A model generated the notes under the pieces. That model was given only the letters and a program-made list of their open reading frames with translations. It did not search any database and was not told the origin of the DNA. Source: Phocaeicola sp. (GTDB taxonomy: Bacteria; Bacteroidota; Bacteroidia; Bacteroidales; Bacteroidaceae). Taken from it: a stretch of DNA of 64,000 nucleotides. Shown one piece after another: positions 44,715-53,755 of this stretch (its first letter is position 1; each line of letters starts with the position of its first letter). The stretch lies in assembly GCA_022764505.1 (NCBI GenBank), contig JALEQJ010000032.1, forward strand, positions 1 through 64,000, written 5' to 3'. A program made the translations under genes and the position numbers.

Positions 44715-46229
44715 TTATTTTATCAAGTTCTTGCCTGTCATTTCTGTAGGTTGTGGAAGACCTAAGATATGAAGCAGAGAAGGAGCTACGTCTGCCAATA
44801 CTCCGTTTTCCACCTTGGCTTCCTTGTTTTCTGTGATGTACAGGAAAGGTACGGGATTAAGTGAGTGAGCAGTGTTGGGGCTTCCATCTGCATTGAGGGC
44901 ATTGTCTGCATTGCCGTGATCTGCTATGATGATTACTTCGTAACCATTGGCTTTGGCTGCTTCTACAGATTGGTGTACACAGTTGTCTATAGCTGTTACG
45001 GCTTTTTCTATGGCTGTGTAGACACCTGTATGTCCTACCATATCCCCATTGGCGTAGTTTACCACAACGAAATCGTATTTCTGTGTATTGAGGGCTTCTA
45101 CGAGCTTATCTTTTACTTCGTAAGCACTCATTTCCGGCTGTAGATCGTAAGTGGCAACTTTCGGAGATGGAACGAGAATACGATCTTCTCCATCGAATGG
45201 TGTTTCTCTACCTCCATTGAAGAAGAAGGTAACGTGTGCATATTTTTCTGTTTCTGCCATATGGAGCTGTTTCTTTCCGTTGGTAGCAAGATATTCTCCG
45301 AGTGTGTTTTGCACATTTTCTTTATCAAAAATGATGTGCAGACCTTGGAAAGACGCATCGTAAGGAGTCATAGTACAATAATGCAAGTGAGGTATGGTAG
45401 TCATACCTGCTTCCGGCATATCTTTTTGTGTTAAGGCAATGGTCAATTCCTTGGCACGGTCGTTACGGTAATTGAAGAAAATTACTACATCGCCTTCTTT
45501 GATACGTCCGTCTACGGTGCTGTTTACGATAGGTTTCACAAATTCGTCTGTGATGTCTGCATCGTATGAGGCTTGCATCGCAGCTACCATATCTGTAGCA
45601 GGAGTACCTTTTCCATATACGAGGAGATCGTATGCTTCTTTCACACGTTCCCATCTCTTGTCTCTGTCCATCGCATAGAAGCGTCCTACGATAGAGGCTA
45701 TCTTGCCTGCAGATTTTTTACAATGTGCGTCCAAAGCTTCGATATATCCTTTACCACTTTTCGGGTCTGTATCTCTACCGTCCATAAAGCAGTGAATAAA
45801 GGTGTTTTCTATACCATATTCTTTGGCTATGTCGCAAAGCTTGAAGAGATGATCAAATGAACTGTGTACGCCTCCTGTAGAGGTAAGTCCCAAGAAGTGT
45901 ATGCTTTTCCCCTCTTTGCTGGCTTTGGTAAATGCTTCTACGATGACAGGATTTTTCTGTATGCTGCCATCTGTACACGCACGGTTTATTTTTACTAAAT
46001 CTTGATATACGATGCGTCCGGCACCGATGTTGAGGTGTCCTACTTCCGAGTTTCCCATTTGACCATCGGGAAGACCCACATTCTCGCCACTCGCTTGGAG
46101 TTGGGAAAAAGGATAAGTAGCAGTAAGTGCGTCCCAGTGTGGAGTAGGGGTGTTAAATATAACGTCTGCCTTGTCGTGAGCACCGCAACCCCAGCCGTCA
46201 AGGATCATAAGTAATGCTTTTTTTGCCAT
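44715..46229 (-). CDS. gpmI: 2,3-bisphosphoglycerate-independent phosphoglycerate mutase
   Basis: Interconverts 3- and 2-phosphoglycerate in glycolysis using Mn ions. The 504 aa start [14 protein letters not shown] with the metal aspartate D11. The phospho-serine is S61 in [18 protein letters not shown], and the second metal cluster includes [11 protein letters not shown]. The frame is open to 46298, but the ATG at 46229 is the family start, and the promoter box TACTTTTG (46303-46296) lies at the end of that extension. Confidence 0.95.
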   Translation of the reverse strand: MAKKALLMILDGWGCGAHDKADVIFNTPTPHWDALTATYPFSQLQASGENVGLPDGQMGNSEVGHLNIGAGRIVYQDLVKINRACTDGSIQKNPVIVEAFTKASKEGKSIHFLGLTSTGGVHSSFDHLFKLCDIAKEYGIENTFIHCFMDGRDTDPKSGKGYIEALDAHCKKSAGKIASIVGRFYAMDRDKRWERVKEAYDLLVYGKGTPATDMVAAMQASYDADITDEFVKPIVNSTVDGRIKEGDVVIFFNYRNDRAKELTIALTQKDMPEAGMTTIPHLHYCTMTPYDASFQGLHIIFDKENVQNTLGEYLATNGKKQLHMAETEKYAHVTFFFNGGRETPFDGEDRILVPSPKVATYDLQPEMSAYEVKDKLVEALNTQKYDFVVVNYANGDMVGHTGVYTAIEKAVTAIDNCVHQSVEAAKANGYEVIIIADHGNADNALNADGSPNTAHSLNPVPFLYITENKEAKVENGVLADVAPSLLHILGLPQPTEMTGKNLIK

Positions 46230-46295
46230 AAAATCTGTTGTATTTGGAGGATTTATATATTGTCTTAAAAAAAAGTCTTTTTGCAGACCGGTTCG

Positions 46296-46303
46296 CAAAA
46301 GTA
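46296..46303 (-). promoter_or_regulatory. gpmI promoter -7 box
   Basis: TACTTTTG on the minus strand fits TAnnTTTG; the start is near 46290, giving a leader of about 60 nt. No clear -33 element. Confidence 0.5.
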
Positions 46304-46448
46304 TAAAGAATTAAGTGGGTTAGTGAAAACTCAACTGTTCTTTTAGGATTATTTTAGGGGAGACTGTAGAGTGAACAGTGTTTGGAAGATTAGAACTTCT
46401 TTTTCTTTGAGCGGAGAAAATAGAACTCTAAGATTAAAAGCCTTGAAT

Positions 46449-46480
46449 TTGGAGGAAACAAGAAAAGTGATATACCTTTG
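46449..46480 (+). promoter_or_regulatory. Promoter of the cobalamin-riboswitch operon
   Basis: TTG (46449-46451), 21 nt, TACCTTTG (46473-46480). The RNA would start near 46486, right at the 5' edge of the riboswitch aptamer. This supports both assignments. Confidence 0.7.
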
Positions 46481-46485
46481 CGCCG

Positions 46486-46705
46486 AATTGGAAGTAAAGA
46501 CCTTGAGGGGTCTTGCAAGGGAAGTCGGTGAGAATCCGGCACAGTACCCGCTACTGTAAGTCTTTTTGCAGGTGTATGTTTTTCATACTACTGCACTCTC
46601 GCACCCAAGAGAAAAGCCACTGAATCCCCCCCGATGGATTTGGGAAGGCTGGTGCCTAATGGAGAGGAAATACGAGTCAGGAGACCTGCTTTCAATAACT
46701 ATACA
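46486..46705 (+). promoter_or_regulatory. Cobalamin (AdoCbl-type) riboswitch
   Basis: The RNA shows the classic B12 aptamer in order: GGGAAGTCGGTGAGAATCCG, then GGCACAGTACCCGCTACTGT at about 46542-46558, then GCCACTG, the stem GGGAAGGCTGGTGCC, and the B12 box GAGTCAGGAGACCTGC at about 46674-46690. In this class, bound cobalamin lowers expression of the downstream gene. The next gene, 160 nt further, is the TonB-dependent receptor. How the platform acts (sequestering the ribosome site or terminating) cannot be told; no obvious T-run follows. Confidence 0.93.
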
Positions 46706-46864
46706 CCACGCTCGGGAACAAGCGATAAAGGTATCAAGCATTCAGAGTATAAATGCCAGTGATTCTATGTATCTTCCTGCCGGGAGAGGAGAGTTTGTGT
46801 CATATTATTTTGAGCGTAAAGTGTATGGGCTATAGGCGACACCTAACAATTAGTTAAGAATAAT

Positions 46865-49207
46865 ATGAACAAAGGAAAAAAAACGATCATGCTTACCTGT
46901 GCCTTGTGGTCGGCAGGTATGCTTTCGGCACAGACTCCGAAGAAAGACAATTACACGAATTTTACAGACACCACCTTCTCTATCAGTAATGTTGAGGTCG
47001 TAGGCGGGCACATCAAAGCACCGCAAGCCTTGTCTCGTATGCGTGTATCATTGGCAAAGCTGCCTTTGAGTATCAGTTATCTTGATGCAAAACAGCTTAC
47101 TACACGTGGTATTTTGACCATGAATGAGGCGGCTCGTTTCTTACCCGGTATCAATATACGTACTACCTACGGAGGTTTTGACCAGTTAAGTATTCGTGGC
47201 TTTGATTATTCGCCTATTTCTGTAGACGGTATGCGTGATGAACGTTCTACCATAAACTCTTATCCGCTATCTGATCTCTCCGATGTAGAACGCATAGAAG
47301 TTCTGCGTGGTCCGGCATCTGTGTTGCAGGGACACTCTGCTGTAGGGGGAGCACTTAATATCACCAGACATACTCCCGATGGTAGGAAACGTTTGGAAAC
47401 AAATTTGTCTTTGGGTAGCTGGAATTATCGCAGAACAACTTTCCTTATGGGAGGAAAACTGCTTGGAACAACCAACTATGTAGCTTCTATCAACTGGTCC
47501 AATAGCGATGGTTGGCGCAATACAGGGAACAAACGATTCAAAACCTATGCAGCACTGGGTGGAAAAATAGACAAAAGCGAATGGCAACTGAGAGGTAGCT
47601 TCCATCGTGATTATTATGGTACGGAAATAGGTTTGCCACCCACACTTCGTACTACAGTATACAATACAGATGGAAGTGTTTATCTCCAACCATGGCAAGT
47701 GCAACCACGCATTGCAAGGGAAAATCGTTATAATAGCGTATCGGACTTTATGTACAATACTTCTTGGAACGTATCCGGTAAATATGTGTACAATTTTACT
47801 CCCCGAATGCGACTTACCGAACATCTTTCTTACAGCAAAGACGATATAAATTATTTCAGTACCGAAGAATTGAGCTATCGTACGAGTGATAAACCCATCT
47901 ATCCTTATTATACTATGAGTGGTACAAAGAAGCAGTACATAGATATGGATTCTGTTATGTATACATATCCGCTGCGCTTCTCTCATATGGCATATACTTT
48001 CCAAAATCAAATAGGACTTGATGGAGATTTTCATACGGGTAGTATAAAACATAATTATGCAGCAGGGTATGCCTTCAGTTATATGCGCAGAACAAGTTTC
48101 TCCGGTTATAATATAGGAAAAGACGTAGTAGGAACTGCGCTTACTGCCCCTGTATCTGTAGAAAACCCTCGTCCTATGGGATATATGGATACACGTTTCA
48201 GTCGTGCTACTCCGAGACGTACATTTACTCATGGTATTTATGCTCAAAACCTGATGGAATTCAATAAACAATGGCAGGTTCTTGCAGCTTTGCGCTATGA
48301 TTTTTATCATTATGAAACTTCTTCTACAGATGCATTGGACGGCAAACGCAAGTTCAAAGATCCCGGAAAAGACAAGTATAATAAGACCAAAGCCGGTGCC
48401 TTGACTTATCGTTTGGGAGCAGTATATTCTCCTATAGAAGGAACACAATTCTATGCCTCTATAGCTAATTCTTATTTCCCTTATCAGCAATTTTACAATC
48501 TGCGTAATATCTATATTGATGATGCAGGAAAAGAGTTTATACCTGATCCTGGCAAAGATTATTTTAAGCCTCGCACCGGTTGGCAAGCGGAAATAGGTGC
48601 TCGTACATCTGTCAATAAATGGCTTACTGCACAAGCTTCCGTATATTATATCAAACAAAACAATATATTGAAAACACTTGGAGAAAGAGAAGAAATCGTA
48701 GATGGAAAAGCTACTAAGCGTTCCATCATAGGACAAGTAGGTACGATAGATTCCAAAGGTTTAGAGTTGGAACTTACAGCTACTCCTTTGCCCAACCTTT
48801 ACTTGACCGCCGGATATAGTTTCACTATGGCAGAATATGGTAAAATCCAATCTAATCCTATTCTTCCATTAGATGCAGCTACCGGCGATTTCTTAAATTA
48901 TATTCCTAAGCATAAATGGTATTCATTGGGAAATTTCAATGTGAGAAAAGGTGCATTGAAAGGATTGGATTTGAGATACAGTATTACTTTTACGGATAAG
49001 ATGTATCGCAATTACAAAGAGAACATAGCTTACGATGCTTATACATTGGTAAATGTAGGTGCAAGCTATACCTTACGCAACAAGGTGATGCTTGCTTTAG
49101 ATGTGAATAACTTATTCAATACCAAGTATTATGCACAATCTCTCGGTTCTCAGTTGGTACCCAGTGCTCCGACTTCCTTATTATTCAGCATCAGCTATAA
49201 AATGTAA
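46865..49207 (+). CDS. TonB-dependent outer-membrane receptor under B12 riboswitch control
   Basis: A 780-aa outer-membrane active transporter. The signal peptide is about 1-22 (ending MLSAQ). A plug domain (about 45-170) includes LTTRGILTMNEAARFLPGIN and VERIEVLRGPASVLQGHSAV, followed by a 22-strand barrel ending LVPSAPTSLLFSISYKM. The plug resembles ferric-siderophore receptors of the FhuE type more than BtuB. However, the cobalamin riboswitch directly upstream makes corrinoid, cobalt-chelate or related uptake likely. No BtuG-like surface lipoprotein gene is next to it. A hairpin terminator lies after the gene, before the PepSY gene. Confidence 0.88.
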   Translation: MNKGKKTIMLTCALWSAGMLSAQTPKKDNYTNFTDTTFSISNVEVVGGHIKAPQALSRMRVSLAKLPLSISYLDAKQLTTRGILTMNEAARFLPGINIRTTYGGFDQLSIRGFDYSPISVDGMRDERSTINSYPLSDLSDVERIEVLRGPASVLQGHSAVGGALNITRHTPDGRKRLETNLSLGSWNYRRTTFLMGGKLLGTTNYVASINWSNSDGWRNTGNKRFKTYAALGGKIDKSEWQLRGSFHRDYYGTEIGLPPTLRTTVYNTDGSVYLQPWQVQPRIARENRYNSVSDFMYNTSWNVSGKYVYNFTPRMRLTEHLSYSKDDINYFSTEELSYRTSDKPIYPYYTMSGTKKQYIDMDSVMYTYPLRFSHMAYTFQNQIGLDGDFHTGSIKHNYAAGYAFSYMRRTSFSGYNIGKDVVGTALTAPVSVENPRPMGYMDTRFSRATPRRTFTHGIYAQNLMEFNKQWQVLAALRYDFYHYETSSTDALDGKRKFKDPGKDKYNKTKAGALTYRLGAVYSPIEGTQFYASIANSYFPYQQFYNLRNIYIDDAGKEFIPDPGKDYFKPRTGWQAEIGARTSVNKWLTAQASVYYIKQNNILKTLGEREEIVDGKATKRSIIGQVGTIDSKGLELELTATPLPNLYLTAGYSFTMAEYGKIQSNPILPLDAATGDFLNYIPKHKWYSLGNFNVRKGALKGLDLRYSITFTDKMYRNYKENIAYDAYTLVNVGASYTLRNKVMLALDVNNLFNTKYYAQSLGSQLVPSAPTSLLFSISYKM

Positions 49208-49235
49208 CTCATAGCCTAAACTTTTTAAGCAGATG

Positions 49236-49278
49236 AAAACACGGAGTACCTTTCTATAGTGTGGGTTCTCCGTGTTTA
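49236..49278 (+). terminator. Terminator after the TonB receptor gene
   Basis: AAACACGGAGTACC pairs with GGTTCTCCGTGTTT and is followed by ATTCC rather than a long T-run, so it is probably a partial terminator that lets the PepSY gene be read at lower level. Confidence 0.55.
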
Positions 49279-49313
49279 TTCCTATCTCAACCTCTTAAGA
49301 CCAATAAATACAC

Positions 49314-50783
49314 ATGAAACGTTTTTTCTATACATTGCATGCTTGGGGCGGTATTTTACTGAGTGCGCTATTTCTTATGTGGTTTGTTTCCGGTATTGTG
49401 ATGATCTATCATGGTTATCCCAGATGGACAGATGCGGAAGCGTTACGATATAGTCCTCCTATAGATCATTCCAAATTGCCGTCTCCCGATAGTTTGGCGC
49501 ATCTTCTGAATAAATATAGTGTGGATACTACCACTCATTATTCACTGCAATTGGAGAGTAATCTTATGGGAGAAACATTTTTCAGAGTAACAACTCCTGA
49601 AAAAGAGGCTTCTATACGTATAGAAGGCGATACACTTTCTACTCCGAATGTAAATTATGGCTACCTTCAGACTTTGGCAAGTCGTTGGCAGTCCGATATT
49701 TTACGTGTGGATACATTGCATGCTGTAGACCAATGGACGCCTTTCTCCCGACTAAAAGAAGATTTGCCTTTTTATCGTATTATATTGAACGATGGTGAAG
49801 TAGGCAGATGGCTTTATGTATCCTCTCGTACAGGACGTATTTTGAGTGAGAGTACTTCGGAAGAACGACTTTGGGCTTATTTCGGTGCCATACCTCATTG
49901 GATTTATCCTACGATATTGAGACAAGATGCAGATCTTTGGAAACAAGTAGTCATAGTGCTTTCCGGATTGGGAAGTATTATGGTCTTGGCAGGTTGTTAT
50001 GCTGGGATAGACAGATATGTTTCCACGCGTAAACAGCGCAACAAACGAACTTGGCAGACTCCTTATAAAAAATCCCTATATCGGTGGCATCATATCTTAG
50101 GAACTGTCAGCGGGCTATTCATTTTTGCATGGGTTTTCAGTGGTATGATGTCTGTAGTGGATATTCCGGAATGGCTATCCGGAGTACCGAAAGATAAGCC
50201 TCGCATTACACTGAATGGAACTCCGCCACCGCCACACACTTGGACAGAAGATTATAGAAACATTTTACACAGGTTTCCCGAAGCCAAACGTATCACATGG
50301 GATAGTTTTGCAGATTCTCCTTTGATGCGCATGGAAGGAGAAGATACTGCTATAGTGTGGGACGTAAGAGAGAAGGCACCACTGAATTTGAGTATGGAGA
50401 CTGTGGTAAGTGTAGCACAGAAGGCTTACAAAATGTCTCCGGCTACCACTACAGAACTCACAGAATATGATAGCTATTACATAGACCGTAGGAGAAAATT
50501 ATCTCTTCCAGTCTACCGACTCGTATTTGATGATGATTATGATACAGCACTATATGTAAATCCGGCTACAGCTGAAGTTCGCACGGTAGATCGTCGTAGT
50601 CGTCTGTCTATGTGGACATATAAAAAACTGCATACTATGGCATTTTCTTTCTTAGTGCAGTCTCCCACAGTGTGGACGATTGTTATGTGGATACTATTGC
50701 TGGCAGGAACAGTGGTTAGCTTAACCGGCTTAATTCTTGGAATCAAGTTTGTACAGAGAAAATGGAAACGTTTCCATTCCTGA
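49314..50783 (+). CDS. PepSY-associated inner-membrane protein
   Basis: A 489-aa protein of the PepSY_TM family. Four helices are visible: about 8-34 (LHAWGGILLSALFLMWFVSG), about 215-235 (VVIVLSGLGSIMVLAGCY), about 258-285 (HHILGTVSGLFIFAWVFSGM) and about 455-478. Two periplasmic PepSY-containing loops lie between them. Histidines at the membrane edges (LHAWGG, RWHHILG, LHTMAF) are placed as in haem-binding reductases such as FoxB/FhuF-like partners of siderophore receptors. It lies 106 bp after the TonB receptor gene, so it may reduce or unload the imported metal complex. Substrate unknown. Confidence 0.87.
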   Translation: MKRFFYTLHAWGGILLSALFLMWFVSGIVMIYHGYPRWTDAEALRYSPPIDHSKLPSPDSLAHLLNKYSVDTTTHYSLQLESNLMGETFFRVTTPEKEASIRIEGDTLSTPNVNYGYLQTLASRWQSDILRVDTLHAVDQWTPFSRLKEDLPFYRIILNDGEVGRWLYVSSRTGRILSESTSEERLWAYFGAIPHWIYPTILRQDADLWKQVVIVLSGLGSIMVLAGCYAGIDRYVSTRKQRNKRTWQTPYKKSLYRWHHILGTVSGLFIFAWVFSGMMSVVDIPEWLSGVPKDKPRITLNGTPPPPHTWTEDYRNILHRFPEAKRITWDSFADSPLMRMEGEDTAIVWDVREKAPLNLSMETVVSVAQKAYKMSPATTTELTEYDSYYIDRRRKLSLPVYRLVFDDDYDTALYVNPATAEVRTVDRRSRLSMWTYKKLHTMAFSFLVQSPTVWTIVMWILLLAGTVVSLTGLILGIKFVQRKWKRFHS

Positions 50784-50834
50784 GAAATCTGATACAAAAA
50801 GAATTACCATAAACAAGTAAAGTCTTTCTTGTAA

Positions 50835-50868
50835 AAAGCGGAGGTGAAATAGAAACCTCCGCTTTTTT
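50835..50868 (+). terminator. Terminator after the PepSY gene
   Basis: AAAGCGGAGGT pairs with ACCTCCGCTTT and is followed by T7. A strong intrinsic terminator closing the riboswitch operon. Confidence 0.88.
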
Positions 50869-50956
50869 TGTTCATGGAATAGAAATGGAAATCTTTTGGG
50901 ATATATGAAAAGAAAACACTATCATTGTCATCTTATAGACTATTAAGGTAAAGATT

Positions 50957-52129
50957 ATGATAGGAAATTTTATGTACTACAACCCTACCAAATTATATTT
51001 TGGTTCGGAATCCTTGGATTATTTGAAAGGTGAGTTGAAAAATTATGGCTCAAAAGTTATTCTTGCTTATGGTGGCGGAAGTATCAAGAAAAACGGGATA
51101 TATGATCAAGTGCTTGCCATTCTTCGTGAAGCAGGAAAAACCGTGGTAGAAGATGCGGGCGTAATGTCCAATCCTACTTTGGAAAAACTCCACGAAGGTG
51201 TGAAAATAGCTCGTGAACATCAAGCGGACTTGATTCTTGCCGTAGGTGGAGGCTCTGTGTGTGATTATGCTAAAGCTGTGGCGGCTTCTGTACACTTTGA
51301 CGGTGATTATTGGGAAGAGTTTTTTCTTAAGCAACAAAATCCTCCACAAGGGCAACCTATTATTCCCGTGGGCTGTGTGCTTACTATGGCAGGTACAGGT
51401 TCAGAAATGAATGGCGGGTCTGTTATTACAGATGAGGCAAATACGTTCAAGATAGGACATGTTTTTGACCATCGTCTTATGCCTAAATTTTCTATCTTGA
51501 ACCCTCGTTTTACTATGACTGTGCCGGTAGAGCAAATGAAAGCCGGTATATTTGATATTATGAGTCATTTAATGGAACAGTATTTCTCCGGAACAGATGA
51601 CAATACCAGTGATTATCTTGCAGAAGCATTGATGAAGAATGTTGTTACAGATGCTTACAAAGCGGTGAAGAACCCGCAAGATTATGAAGCTCGCAGTAAT
51701 ATTATGTGGGTGGCAACATGGGCATTGAACACATTGGTCAAGTGCGGTAAGAGACAAGACTGGATGGTACATATGTTTGGACATTCTGTGGGAGCGCATA
51801 CGCATGCCGCTCATGGAGATACATTGGCTGCTATAAGCTTGGCGTATTACAAGCATGTTATGAGCTACGGACTTCCTAAGTTTTGCCGTTTTGCAGTGAA
51901 TGTGTGGGGAGTATCGTCTACAGGAAAGACTGAAGAAGAAATAGCATACGAGGGACTTGATGCACTTGAGAAGTGGATGAAGGAGATAGGATTACCTACT
52001 AAAATCAGTGAAATTGGAGTTACAAATGAGATGATAGACGGTATAGCCAAAGGTGTGGTTATCCTTGATGCCGGTTATCATAAACTCAGTCAAGATGAAG
52101 TGCTGCAGGTATTGAATAAGAGTATGTAA
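50957..52129 (+). CDS. Iron-containing alcohol dehydrogenase (BdhA/YqdH-like)
   Basis: NAD(P)H-dependent alcohol/aldehyde oxidoreductase of the group III family. The 390 aa begin NFMYYNPTKLYFGSESL. The dinucleotide site is VGGGSVCDYAKAVAAS (about 95-110), TMAGTGSEMNGGSVI follows, and the metal site includes HLMEQYF (with an upstream aspartate) and MFGHSVGAHTHAAHGDTLA. It resembles NADH-dependent butanol dehydrogenases. Flanked by terminators on both sides, so it is a single-gene unit. Confidence 0.92.
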   Translation: MIGNFMYYNPTKLYFGSESLDYLKGELKNYGSKVILAYGGGSIKKNGIYDQVLAILREAGKTVVEDAGVMSNPTLEKLHEGVKIAREHQADLILAVGGGSVCDYAKAVAASVHFDGDYWEEFFLKQQNPPQGQPIIPVGCVLTMAGTGSEMNGGSVITDEANTFKIGHVFDHRLMPKFSILNPRFTMTVPVEQMKAGIFDIMSHLMEQYFSGTDDNTSDYLAEALMKNVVTDAYKAVKNPQDYEARSNIMWVATWALNTLVKCGKRQDWMVHMFGHSVGAHTHAAHGDTLAAISLAYYKHVMSYGLPKFCRFAVNVWGVSSTGKTEEEIAYEGLDALEKWMKEIGLPTKISEIGVTNEMIDGIAKGVVILDAGYHKLSQDEVLQVLNKSM

Positions 52130-52150
52130 AGTGAAGTAAATGCAAAAGAA

Positions 52151-52185
52151 AAACGCTGTGTGAATAACTCACACAGCGTTTTTTA
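52151..52185. terminator. Bidirectional terminator
   Basis: AAACGCTGTGTGA pairs with TCACACAGCGTTT, with T-runs on both strands. It is shared by the alcohol dehydrogenase gene and the convergent kor operon. Confidence 0.88.
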
Positions 52186-52207
52186 TACTCAAAAGTATGA
52201 TAGGAGT

Positions 52208-52753
52208 TTATTTTACTTCTTCTATGATTTCCATACCGAGTTTAATAGCCTCTTCGTTCATAGGAATGAGGTGATGGTGGCGTTCTGGCAATGTTTTCTT
52301 TAGAGCCTTTACAACTCCGCCTATTTCTACTACAGGTTTGAGCTTGAGAAGACCACCTAACACGACCATATTGAAGGCTTTTGCCATATTACGTTCATTG
52401 GCTGCGTCCATCGCATCTATTCTGTAGATTTGAATATCCTTACGTGTAGGAGGCTCAATGATACCATTACCATCAAAGATAAGGATACCACCGGGTTTTA
52501 CCTTTGATTCAAATTTAGCCAAAGAAGGTTGGTTCAAGATGATGGCTACATCATATCTGCTCAAGATAGGAGAGGAAACTCTTTCATCGCTTACTATCAC
52601 TGTTACATTGGCAGTACCTCCACGTTGCTCAGGTCCGTATGCAGGCATCCATGTTACTTCTTTATTTTCCATCAGACCGGCATACGCCAAGATTTTTCCC
52701 ATTGAAAGGACTCCCTGACCTCCAAAACCGGCAATTATTATTTCTGTTTGCAT
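52208..52753 (-). CDS. 2-oxoacid:ferredoxin oxidoreductase, gamma subunit
   Basis: A 181-aa subunit of the KGOR/VOR complex that converts 2-oxoacids and CoA to acyl-CoA, CO2 and reduced ferredoxin. The signature IIAGFGGQGVLSMGKILAYA is at the N-terminus, with PAYGPEQRGGTANVTV next. Last gene of the operon (TPR - ferredoxin - alpha - small membrane protein - beta - gamma). Whether the substrate is 2-oxoglutarate or branched-chain 2-oxoacids is not decidable from this subunit. Confidence 0.92.
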   Translation of the reverse strand: MQTEIIIAGFGGQGVLSMGKILAYAGLMENKEVTWMPAYGPEQRGGTANVTVIVSDERVSSPILSRYDVAIILNQPSLAKFESKVKPGGILIFDGNGIIEPPTRKDIQIYRIDAMDAANERNMAKAFNMVVLGGLLKLKPVVEIGGVVKALKKTLPERHHHLIPMNEEAIKLGMEIIEEVK

Positions 52754-52784
52754 GTTTTTATTTGTTTGAAGTGATACGTGGAGA

Positions 52785-53558
52785 TTATTTTTCTTCTGTG
52801 GTGTCTTTGAGGTCGCCTACAGGATATTGTTTGAACATATGTTCTACCATCCATTCATTGGCACCGGCAGCAGACATTTTCCAACCAGAGTTACAAGTTG
52901 AAACAAATTCTACGAGGCTTGAACCTTTCTTTTGCATAGAAGTTTCAAATGCTTTACGCAAGGCTTTCTTTGCTTTTCTGATCGCTGCTACGTTGTGTAC
53001 AGACTGACGTGTAACGTAGCAAGTTCCTTCCAATTTTGTAGCCACTTCTGTCATATTGATAGGGTAACCATGTATTTCAGGGTTACGTCCTTCCGGACAT
53101 GTGGCAGTTTTCATACCTATGAGTGTGGTAGGAGACATTTGTCCACCTGTCATACCGTAGATACCGTTATTAACGAAGATCATTACGATGTTTTCTCCTC
53201 TATTGAGTGCATGGATACTTTCTCCTGTACCGATACAACCGAGGTCTCCATCTCCTTGGTAAGTGAATACAAGTCTGTCCGGCCACAGACGTTTGATAGC
53301 AGATGCCAAGGCCGGCGCACGTCCGTGTGCTGCTTCTTGACAGTCTATATCTAAGTATTTGTACATGAATACGGCACAACCTACCGGACTTATACCTACG
53401 GTCTTTTCTTCCATACCCATTTCTTCTATCACTTCTGCCACGAGCTTGTGTATTACACCATGACTACAGCCCGGACAGTAGTGCATAGTCTCATCGTTCA
53501 TTAAGCGTGGTTTTTCGTAAACCAGATTTTCGGGTTTTACTATATCTTCTATTTTCAT
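52785..53558 (-). CDS. 2-oxoacid:ferredoxin oxidoreductase, beta subunit (TPP-binding)
   Basis: A 257-aa catalytic subunit. The start MKIEDIVKPENLVYEKP was chosen because the open extension to 53636 lacks family sequence and overlaps the small gene before it. HYCPGCSHGV holds cysteines near the cluster or cofactor. The thiamine diphosphate motif is GDGDLGCIGTGESIHALNRG, then NNGIYGMTGGQMSPTT. The C-terminal part has VSTCNSGWKMSA. It lies 31 bp before the gamma gene. Confidence 0.93.
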   Translation of the reverse strand: MKIEDIVKPENLVYEKPRLMNDETMHYCPGCSHGVIHKLVAEVIEEMGMEEKTVGISPVGCAVFMYKYLDIDCQEAAHGRAPALASAIKRLWPDRLVFTYQGDGDLGCIGTGESIHALNRGENIVMIFVNNGIYGMTGGQMSPTTLIGMKTATCPEGRNPEIHGYPINMTEVATKLEGTCYVTRQSVHNVAAIRKAKKALRKAFETSMQKKGSSLVEFVSTCNSGWKMSAAGANEWMVEHMFKQYPVGDLKDTTEEK

Positions 53559-53575
53559 ATTGTTCTTGCTTTGAA

Positions 53576-53749
53576 TTATCTTATAAAAAATCGGAACACA
53601 AACTCCATCATTTTGAGGAATAAGGAGCATGCGCACACATAGAAAAAGAGTGTTTTATCTGTTCCTCCTGCAAAGTAGAGTATGACAGATGCCAAAGCTC
53701 CGATGAGGAAAAGAATGTTCAGTATGCTTCTTATTTTATCTGTGTCCAT
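53576..53749 (-). CDS. 57-aa membrane protein inside the kor operon
   Basis: The reading frame starts MDTDKIRSILNILFLIGALA, has a first helix (about 9-27), a short GGTDK turn, and a second helix (about 33-50) ending in a basic tail FRFFIR. It lies between the alpha and beta subunit genes, 6 bp after alpha and 17 bp before beta. The frame is intact, two-helix and hydrophobic, and the operon spacing leaves little doubt that it is translated. Function unknown; it could anchor the oxidoreductase to the membrane. Confidence 0.8.
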   Translation of the reverse strand: MDTDKIRSILNILFLIGALASVILYFAGGTDKTLFFYVCACSLFLKMMEFVFRFFIR

Positions 53750-53755
53750 CTTTTT

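Noticed and set aside
46371..46835. Open frames across 46371-46559 and 46566-46835
   Set aside because: They overlap the riboswitch promoter, the conserved aptamer core and the region between B12 box and receptor gene; the conserved RNA explains the sequence.
47267..48736. 489-aa frame antisense to the TonB receptor gene
   Set aside because: Long, but cysteine- and isoleucine-rich without domains. It arises from codon bias of the receptor gene, whose plug and barrel motifs are unambiguous.
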